64,000 nt of DNA, taken from positions 62,001 to 126,000 of the forward strand of contig JAMWET010000548.1 of assembly GCA_024036415.1 (NCBI GenBank), given 5' to 3'. The first letter of the stretch is position 1; every line of letters starts with the position of its first letter. This DNA is from Prochilodus magdalenae. Lineage: Eukaryota > Chordata > Actinopteri > Characiformes > Prochilodontidae. A program made the translations under genes and the position numbers. Below, in pieces: positions 49,001 to 59,598 of this stretch. The notes below the pieces were generated by a model. The model saw nothing but the letters and a program-made list of their open reading frames with translations, made no database searches and was not told the DNA's origin.

Positions 49001-52000
49001 GTTGCACCCAAAAGGAAGTGTGGGATTGAGTTAAAGGTTGGGTGGTTAATGTCTCTCAGTATGGTGTTGGGCCACCAGGTTTGCTACTGCAACATGCCAG
49101 ATGTTTTGGCATGGAGTTGTAGAGGTCCTAATGGTGTCCTGAGATGATCCATCCCATGCAGCTTGAATATTCCTACACAGTTCCTGCAGCTTGTGGGTGG
49201 AGGGGTGGAGGTGGAGGCCTTCTGGACATGTGACGCATGACTTCAAACCGTTCATCTTGGCACCGACCATGGTGCCTACACATATGGATTAACTGGTCGT
49301 CTCCACAAAGAGAATATTAGGACTCAACACTGCAGATGCTACTCTGAATTACTCCATGACAGTCTGGTACGACACCATTGCAGTCTTTGGCTATGTTGAC
49401 GTGGTGTTAGGAATAGTCGTTGTAGCGGTCTGAGTGAATGTAGTCCTGCATTGTGCGGCAATCTGCCTATGGAGGGCATCACGGCTCACTGAATGTCCAC
49501 AGTAATGGATGTTGGGTCAGTCAGGTACAGTAATAAGGCCCATCCTTGCTTATGTCACATGTCGGGCCGAGTGTCAAACTTTAATCATCTGCATGGCTCA
49601 CAATGTCAAACCTACCCACCAAGTTTCATTCCAGTCGGTTGGTTCCTTCTGGGTGCAGCTATATGTTCAACTATTCTTTTGAGCGTGAGTGTATGATTTC
49701 TTCACCGTATGGTGTAAAGGATGCCGACTGTTTGTGTTGGTTTCATAAAGAATACAGAATAAATTGAATACTAATAAAGAGCTTGAGGTATCCCTGACTC
49801 AGAGCTAATGAAAGGCTAATGGGTTCAACCAAAAGAGCGAAAGGAGTCAGCTAAGAAGAAAACCAGCACTTGCACAGTTCATAGCACTGATCCATCAGAA
49901 GCAGGCGAGAAAAGCAGGAGCTGAGAGGGATGGGTGCAGCTTCAAGTGACCCGGCGCAGGCGTACAGTACCTAGAGCGGCGCTGGCGGGCGGACATGGCC
50001 AGTAGTCTGTCTCTATCTTAGGTGCATCGTCTGGTCTGGGGGCGTACGCCGAAGGGAATTTGGCAGATTTGATGATGTCATCTGCAGACTTGCTTTGGGC
50101 TGTAAAGGCAGCCGAGTCTGGATTGGTAAAGCAGGGGTGCTGCACTAAAATAACAAGGCCTAAGCTACAAGTTAAGCCAGGCAAGGTTTCACAAGCTCCA
50201 CATAGTTTAAAACAGCCTCTATGTGGCAGGGGGATAAGGCCAGATCTACTATTAAGCTGGAACGCTAGTCCTAAATGTTATGAGTGCGAATTACAGTGTG
50301 GCTTAGGGGGGCTGGTAAAGTGGTAACCCCTGGCCAGGTGAAGTGAGGACAGTTTCTTTAGGGGACACGCTAACCAAAAGATTAACCATTGCTACGGCTG
50401 TAAACAAGCCTAATCATCGACTACAGTGAAGCTAAAACAGTCCTGAAACTGAGATTTTCTGGTTTAATGATCAGGTAAACCCCCTTCTGATGATGCAAGC
50501 TCACCAGACAAAAAATAAACCACTTGTAACTAAAACACACCTAACCACATACAATCTCCACAAGCACAACAAGTTTCTGGATGAGGCCACATCAATGTTC
50601 AGACACTCTGGCATCAAAGACTTGCACAGTTGGGCCAAATTTGGTGGATGCCTTCCCTGGCCCAATTCCAAGGAGAATTCCCTGTAGACTGGGATTTTAG
50701 CCCCTGCTAGTAGACCTGTATGATCGTACGCTTCCATACACCTGCAGATTCAGCTACTTCCTTCACACTATGGTCTTTGGCCACGCCCAAACACAGTCGC
50801 TCCTTTTAGCCAATCATTAACATCTACTTTGGAGCCATTTTCCACACACGGAACGAGACATTCCCTCCACTGTAGCACCTCTTTACAATCTATGGATCCC
50901 GTCACTCACACCCCGCACAGCTTTATAGCCCCATCATCCTCATGCAGCACCATCTGCAGGAACCTGAAGTTACTACCACCTTAAACACACAAGGTGATAA
51001 TGTTTTGTCCAGCAAGCTTATCCTGAAAATGGGAGGAACTGAAAACCTACTTAGGGGCAGATACATAAGGGGTTGGCCTGTTTGGACAGCTAACCTTTTT
51101 CCCATTCACCGATTAAGAGAGCTAACCTGCCTGCTAAAAAAAGCTAAACAGCACATCTGGATTTATTAGCATCTACATTAGACCTTTGCCAAACTACCGT
51201 TTCACTCGGGCTGTTTGGCACAATAACATACACAACCATCTTTTGGTTCTCAAAGTCTTTCCCAAAGCAGCTCTAGATAATGTAAAAGCTCTTTACCAAA
51301 GGCATTTCCTAGAAACGTACGTCCCGGTCAAAAATTATTTAAGAGCCTTTCATTTTGAGAGTGTGTTAAGCTTAGCTGAGTGTTCAGTCCACTGAATCAC
51401 AAGCTTCAACATGATCCTCTACGAGCACTGTGGGGAAGAAGGCTGACCCCCAAACCTCACTGTAAGATTCGCACTCTTTACTACAACGCTACTCGCATGC
51501 TGGTGTAGTTTGTAGGCAGTTGGATTGGATCAGCCAGCATTCAGCCATGCACATATCCTGCCTTTTATTTTCTCTCTCAATGCAAAGTGTCCTCGGGACC
51601 ATTTAACTACAACTCTCTACAGCAGCTTTATCAAATTAGTCTTCATATTGGACAGATTAATGTTTCATTACGATCCCAACTACAGATTGGTCGTATATGC
51701 CAATAAAATGAAGGCTGTAATGTTTAAAAAGTAGATTGAGGGCACTGAAGCCATAAGTGCCTGAAAATGTGCATCCATATGCAATTTTTTTAAATGCATT
51801 AAAATAATAGATGCATTTTCATCTAATAGACTTACCAAATATACATCGATTATATATTCATGTTAATGATTTATTATTTTATTTTCCTGAAACTAAACTA
51901 AAGTCATGTATGGAAAACACTGACACACAGTGCAGCCATAATGGAGTTAAATGGTACACTGATACACTCATGTGCAAAAGTTTGGATGCCTTTGGTCAAA

Positions 52001-55000
52001 TGACACGTTGACTTTTAAAGTTAACATCCTCATTTTAACATGCTGAAAGAAATAAAAAAAAATGGGGCCTGTGAAAAAGTTGTTGCACATTTTATGTTTT
52101 ATAGTGGTGCTTGTAAGGTTGTGAACCCTTTAGGATGTTCTATATTTCTGCATAAATATAACCGAACACTAGGGCTGCCCTCTAGAAGTCGACGATTGAA
52201 ATTGTCAGTTGGCGACCCTTTAAGTCGACTGAGACGCTTCAAGTCGACTGACAACAGTGACCTTTTTTTTCCCCCGTAAAACAGACTAAAGCTTACAAAA
52301 ATGCACAAGAACTGTAAGAATGTAAAAAGACATTTTAATAATTATTAAAGGGGGATAATAAATATATATGTAAGTTCTAGCTGGGCTGTGATGTTTCCTT
52401 GCTAAAAAATGTAATCCACGTGACGACGTGTGCTGGCGGTTCACCGCTGAAGGCAGGTAAGGCTGAGAAACACGGGTGGAGCGATGTCTCAGAGAAAGTC
52501 TGGAGGAGCTTTTGAAAAAGAGAATCCGAACAAATGAAACCGAATTCTGCTCGTCATTCAGTCAGACATCCAACACTGCTCCAAACGAGGGAGCTGACTT
52601 TCGTTTAGACGTAACGGCTGTTTGCGGTGAAGGAAAAACGGAGCGGAGACATTTGTTTTATTATAATTCCGTCATTTTAGAACCTGAATTACAGATATTT
52701 ATGTTTATTCCTCTACAGCTGAGATTATCTTTATTTAAGGATGAGTACAGTCACTTAATACGCCCGATAAACGAGAAATAATTATTTCAGCGCGGGGAAT
52801 ATAATAAACAGTTTCAGGTCTACCATTCTCCTTTTCATCTAATAATAATCGAAATATGGACTAATCTGGTTTTATTTAGCAGGTCATTATTTATAAGAGA
52901 TGAAAGACGAAGGGTCCTCCTACTGAAGAAGCTGTTAGAAGTGAAATTAAAAAGACTAGAAGCTATAAGCGCTAATGTTTAGCATAAATACGAGCTGCTG
53001 CCCGACGCTGTATCCTGTAATTAAATCAGGCTCCAGTTCAGATCGATCATCATAAGCCCCGCCTCTTTTAGTTCAGAAATATGTTCCTATGACTGCTGAC
53101 TCTCTAAATGAGGAGGATCAGATCTGAACCGTATGCAGGTTGATTTACTGATTACTAGATAATGTACATGGAGAAAAACACGTGAACGAATAGTCAAATC
53201 GTCGGCCAGGACGGGCGAATCCGATTCGACTGACAAAATTCTGAGTTGGGTACAGGCCTACCGAACACATAATCAGGTCTTCCTGTCCCAAAAATAGATA
53301 AAGAGAACCCAGTTCAACATGTGAGACAAGAATACTGGTCCAATATTACACATCTCTGAGTGGCCAAAGTATGTAAACCTCTTAAATTAGCAGCTGAAGG
53401 TGAAATTATATTTAGGCATTTTCAATCGATGGGACCACCAGGTGTGAGTGGGCAACCTGCTGTATTTAAAGAACAGGCATCTCTCAAAATCTGATCTTCA
53501 CAACACACATTTGTTGAAGTGCATCACGGCATAAACAATGAAGATTTATGAGGACCTCGGAAAACGAGGTTAAATAAAAAACATAAGACAGGAAAACACT
53601 GTATCCCAGCATAAGAACATTATTCCTGGTGGTGGTGGTAGAATCGTGGTTTTGCTTCACCTGGACCAAGATGGCTTGCCGTTTCAGAAGGAGCAATCAT
53701 TTCTGAATTATACCAGTAAATTATAACGGGAAAATTCCTGAACATCTCTTAACCAAAGATGGTTAAAGAATCAGGTGAACTGAATCAAATAGAAATCTTG
53801 TGGAAGGACCTGAAGCGAACGGTTAATGTAAGGAAGCCCACCAGCATCCCAAGGGGGAAGCTGTTCTGTATGGAGGAACAGGGTGAAAATCCTCGAAGCC
53901 ATTGTGCAGAACTGATCAACAGTTACCGGAAACATAAAACGGCTGGTGGTCACATCAGATACTGAAGCAAGCAAAGGTTCACATACTTTTGCCACTCGCA
54001 GATGTGTATCGGTATACAGTGAGGATAATAAGTATTTGAACACCCTGCGACTTTGCAAGTTCTCCCACTTAGAAATCATAGAGGGGTCTGAAATTTTCAT
54101 CTTAGGTGCATGTCCACTGTGAGAGACATAATCTAAAAAAAAAAAAAACTGGAAATCACAATGTATGATTTTTAATAATGTATTTGTGTATTTGTGTGTT
54201 ACTGCTGCAAATAAGTATTTGAACACCTGCCAATCAGCAAAAATTCTGGCCCTCAAAGACCTGTTAGTCCGCCTCTAAAACCTCCACCTCCACTCCACTT
54301 ATTATTCTAAATTAGCTGCATAAAGACCCCTGTCCACCCCACACAATCAGTAAGACTCCAACTACTAACATGGCTAAGACCAAAGAGCTCTCCAGAGACA
54401 CCGGAATTTTTGACCTCCACAAGGCTGGAAAGGGCTACGGGGCAATTGCCAAGCAGCAGCTTGGTGAAAAAAGATCAACTGTTGGAGCAATTATTAGAAA
54501 ATGGAAGAAGCTAAACATGACTGTCAATCTCCCTCGGACTGGGGCTCCACGCAAGATCTCACCTGGTGGCGTATCAATGATCCTAAGAAAGGTGAGGACC
54601 CAGCCCAGAACTACATGGGAGGAGCTGGTCAATGACCTGACGAGAGCTGGCACCACTGTTTCCAAGGTTACTGTGGGTAATACACTACGACCTCATAGTT
54701 AATTCTCCTCTGATTTTTTTTAGATTATGTCTCTCTCAGTGGACATGCACCTACGATGAACATTTCAGACCACTCCATGATTTCTAAGTGGGAGAACTTG
54801 CAGGGTGTTCAAATACTTATTTTCCTGTATGTATTTTCCTCAATATATAAATGACCCAGTAAAATATTTTTCTAATTCTAATTAAATCTAATTATGTTTT
54901 AGTTCATATTTACACATAAATATAGAAAATTCTAAGATGTTCACAAACTTTGAGGAACCACAGCAACTTTTAATTAGCTAAAATAATGTTACATTTGTAA

Positions 55001-58000
55001 TTTAACTGTGGGCATCCAAACTTTGGCACACAACTGTAAATGATGACGGGGTACACAAAAACCAACAGACTCAAAACCAAACAGATGCAAACGGATTGCA
55101 ACGAAACACACAAAATCCAGAGGTAAAGCACTGCAGCAGTTCTGAATACGGTTAGAATGATTTAGCAAACTGAGTTATGTTTTCATTTTACTAGTGTGTT
55201 ACAATAAGAAGTACACAAGAGCTCAACACAAATCCATGTAGCTGCAGTTTCCTTGCCTCTTGATTGAGCAGCATGAAAAGCTTTGACCACACTACACATA
55301 GATATGCAGCACCAGCCAAAACTTAAGACACATCTACACTGCTTATGTTATTATTTCACATATTAGAATAATAAGTGATGATACCAAATATAACAGTGAA
55401 GTTACAGTCAAATAGATATTTACTATTGTATTCTCCAGTAAACCGACTGTAGCCCCCCTCCCCGCCCCCGACTGTAGCCCCCCTCTTGCACTTAACATTA
55501 ATTGTTAGTCAGATTAAAGATGAATTTAGCACACATTACAAAATTTTCAGCTAAATGAACCAGTTAAAACACAAACAAAGACATTAAAAAAGTTTTGATG
55601 TGAAATTCATCACTTGAATCAGGATCGTTTATAGTGGTGGTGAATGGAACCAGACGTCTATGAAAGTCTTTCTTACAGAAAGTTATGACAGCAGATGGTT
55701 ATGAGTATCTTGTCTGGGGCATTGGTTTATGGTATATCTGAGTCCCAAAATATTTGATATTATATGCACAGTAAAAACTCAGAAGATTTTTGAATCCACT
55801 GGATCCTCTGAATAGTAAATATCATCACTGTCCAAAGAAAAACAAGTATCTCCAAAATGGCTACTTTACAGGAGAGGCCAAAAACCTAATGTGGTTTGAA
55901 TGTAAGTATGTCAATTTTTACCCATGTAGTTTTGGGCCATTTCTGCTGGTCCATGAATTTTTTGCACAGTGTAAACAGCAGCTGCTGTGTTCAAATGATG
56001 CATAAAAGTAAAAATCAACAAAAATGGACATACATGTTTTTCTTTGGACAGCGACGATATGACTGTATTCATGCTGTAGACATTGTGATCCTTGGTTACC
56101 ATCACCACCACTGTACAGAAATCAGTTATCCATTTCACTTCAAACCACTCTCAATGACTTTGTTTGGGTCTCAATGATAGAATTCCTCAGAAATTGGGAA
56201 ATTCTTGTTGGGAATTTACACAAAGTCAGATTACACTGTTATATCATTATGGTGTCATAATTTACTCTACATGATTGAGATATATAAAAGCCATTCAGAG
56301 TTGTTTGATGAGAAAAATCAACTAGACCTGTTCAAAGTGGTGTTGATAGAAAGCAGACTTTAATGCCTCTAAAAGCTCCCTCACAAAAAAGGTAACTAAT
56401 TCATTGTCTGATGTCTGAGACATTATTTTATGGTGGTATTGTAATAAAGACTCAAAGCATGTTTTTAAGACAGAGAAGGGCACACAGGATGCTCTTCCCC
56501 AAAAAAAACAGATGTTTCCAGATTCACCATTATGTTATTAGTATTTGTTAATATTGTAATACCTAATAAAGTATTCTCAGTGGTGGGTTTGATGGTAAAT
56601 AAATTGGCTATATTTGTGTTGTAGACACGGTGACCCCTGGTTCACCATCACCACCACTGTAATGGAATTATAAACCATTTCAGATCAAACCACCCTGAAT
56701 GACTTCGCTTGCATTTCAATTACTAATCTATATACCAGTATTAATAAAAACGCTGGAATACCAATCCCATTGGCTTACGCCTGATCTGTCCCTACCGTGC
56801 TGTTTGTAGATGGGGGGTTTCCTGTAGATGTTGACACTTTGATCTGAAAGAGAGAGGACAAATTTAAAAAAAGCAAAGGTTAGCTTTGCATTGGCTGTTC
56901 TTAATAGAGAAAGAACTTGGGATAGAGCTAGTGATCCTACATTAGAAGAAAACGACCTCATGTTGAAACAAGTATAAGCTAAAAGTTGTTTAGCACAGCT
57001 AACTCTGTGTTTAAAAATAAGTCATGATAATAATTACAACAAAAGCATAAATATGTAGAAGAAAAAAAGTAACTGAATTCACTGTTATGTGTAAATAGTG
57101 CTGCTGATCATGCAATAAAAACATTTCCTTCATATCTGAACCCATAATATCATAAAGAGTTAGAAATGTCCTGAGAATCAGATGAAAACTACCCATAAAG
57201 GATGAAAATGCTGGAATAAATTTCTGATATACGCAAAATCAAAAATGCAAAAGGCAAAATCAACATGTACAGAAGCACAAAGTTAAAACCCTCGGGAGAA
57301 CACAGATATCATGATCAGATATCAGATATCATGACTGTTTCTGTGGAACATGGAAAACTGATGAGGTGAACGAAGATGAGGTTTGGTCTTGTTGTACGTT
57401 GGTATATGGAAAGTGAGGGTGACTGAGAGACAGAAATAAAAATATAAGGATGCAGAAAACAAATATTAAAGCCATTATCAGAAACGACCGCAGTAAGCAG
57501 ACCAGCACAGGGACTCTTAACATGCACACTTATCTCTGTAACTGCACCGCCACCTTAAATCTCTGTTATTAAAACACAAACTTTAAACTCTGTTCAGGTA
57601 AACAATCTTTAGGCTTGGACTGCAGCTCAGAAGTTAATGTAGCTATTATTTAGAGAATGGATCAGGATGTGCATTCTGACTACTTCTGAAATTCAAGGAT
57701 CTGCATATATTGTCAAGGTCCAATGAAAAAAATGTCTCTCCATTTTTGTCCATTTTTTCTTTCACACATCATTTGATCCCATGACATGGGCCAAGATGAG
57801 CATTGTAGGTATGGTTTTACATTGGAGCACTCATATAAGGAAGCTGAAATGAGTACCAGAGGCTGCCTCTGTGGATGAGGTAATAAGCTAACACTACAGC
57901 TAACTGGTGCAACCTTGAATGCTAATGAGGACCTGTTGTCATTCCTCCCCAGGGCTCGATGTGCCAAGATGGTAGTTTTTCAGAGACGTATATGCACCTT

Positions 58001-59366
58001 GTTAACACCAGCTTTAGCCTAGTTAGTGAAACAGCAATATAAGACGAATATATGACTTTTCAGCCACAATACTTGCCATCTTGCTTGAGGCTTACAGCTA
58101 GCAGTTATCACTGGGGCAAACTTCATGGCTAAATAATGACGTGCCTCAAAAAATATTTAATTTAGCATAGCTAAAACAATATTAGAACCCATCCTAAAAG
58201 TAGAATTATGTCTGTTTGGTTGAATAAAAGCCAATACACAATGAATTAATATCTCTTTGTGGTTTGAGGCAATCACTGCTTGTAAGACTTGTTAGCTTCA
58301 AACAACAAACATGTCTTAGCTGATTGGTTACATCTACAGCAGTGTGTGGCCAACAGCCAGATAATGCACTGATTTGCAATTTACGTGAATAAAATAAACA
58401 TGTGGCTCATGGGGTTGGTGTGGCGCAACACCACTGAGCTACGACGCCATGTGGGAGATTGGGGTTTGATTTGTGGTCTGGGTGACTATGCTGTGCTACA
58501 CCAATATGAGTACTTGGGCAAGACACCTAACACTACATTGGCCTACCTGTAATATGATTACCCTGTAAGTCGCTCTGGATAAAAGCATCAGCTAAAGTGT
58601 CCCTGTGAGGGACCTTGAGGACAAACCATTACCGTAGTTTCAGTGGAACAGGCGTGTCCCTGTTTCTGCAGGCTTCATTAATAGCTTTAATATTCACATT
58701 TAACATGAAGAAAAATGCCAGGGTTTGGAAAAAGTGGGCAGCATGCATGACTTTGACAGGAGGAGCCAGGAGGCTCTCTCTATACCTGGCAGATGGAAAT
58801 GTTTGGGGGTCGGGGGGACAGAAGAACTGCTGGCCCCAGGGGAGCTCCGGCCGCTGGACGGCTCAGTGCCTCGAATAAAAAACAACCAAGGCCAAAGGTC
58901 AATGAGGGCGAGAGGTCGATGTTAAGGCTGGAGCTGTATGTACATTGACAGAGAGATGCTGCTGCCAACGCAGGTAAAAGAATCTAGCCTGGTGGCCAGC
59001 AGGAGCCGAGTCTGTGCATATGACAGCACTTACTATAAATGACCGGAAGTAAAGGAGCTTTCAATCCTATTACCTAATGAACTGTCTAATGGAGGGAAGT
59101 GAAGAAATGTCAGCAAGCTATGATATGGAAGAGTTTTATGGCAGGGCTGAGCGATATGGTAAAAAATTCAATATTTTTGCATACAATTCAAATTCAGATC
59201 ATAATTCTGAGGCCATAATGGTGTGTTTTGGTATATTTGGATAAGACTTCACTATCTTGGTTTATTTTGGTGTGATATGCAAAATAGCCAGCTACACAAA
59301 AATTAATATAACTGCACGAAATATGTGAAATATAAACATTTGCAGGCCTCTGATCCTAATGTTATC

Positions 59367-59413
<47 letters not shown>

Positions 59414-59417
59414 AGAG

Positions 59418-59484
<67 letters not shown>

Positions 59485-59557
59485 AGAGAGAGAGAAGAGA
59501 GAGAGAGAGAGAGAAGAGAGAGAGAAGAGAGAGAGAGAGAGAGAAAAGAGAAAGAGA

Positions 59558-59598
<41 letters not shown>

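Larger units (their letters stand above)
52102..54963 (+). mobile_element. Tc1-B: Tc1-like element with long (~200 bp) inverted repeats, inserted in Tc1-A
   Basis: Left: tagtggtgcttgtaaggttg then tgaaccctttagg. Right: gttcacaaactttgaggaac. The repeats are of the long type, with a second inner copy of the motif (tggccaaagtatgtaaacct near 53350 and its inverse near 53975-54000). Transposase remnants on the plus strand: start region near 53527-53570 (coding KIYEDLGKR in place of KEISEDLRK-type sequence) and the C-terminal [16 protein letters not shown] at 53780-53830. Most of the catalytic domain is gone. It is interrupted by a hAT element and by Tc1-C. Confidence 0.83.
51965..55036. mobile_element. 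Tc1-A: outer MITE-like element of a transposon nest
   Basis: Left terminus after TA: cactcatgtgcaaaagtttg. Right terminus inverted: ccaaactttggcacacaact then g before TA (55037-55038). Its own sequence is only about 137 bp on the left (to 52101) and about 72 bp on the right (from about 54964). Everything between is Tc1-B and its passengers. Confidence 0.82.
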
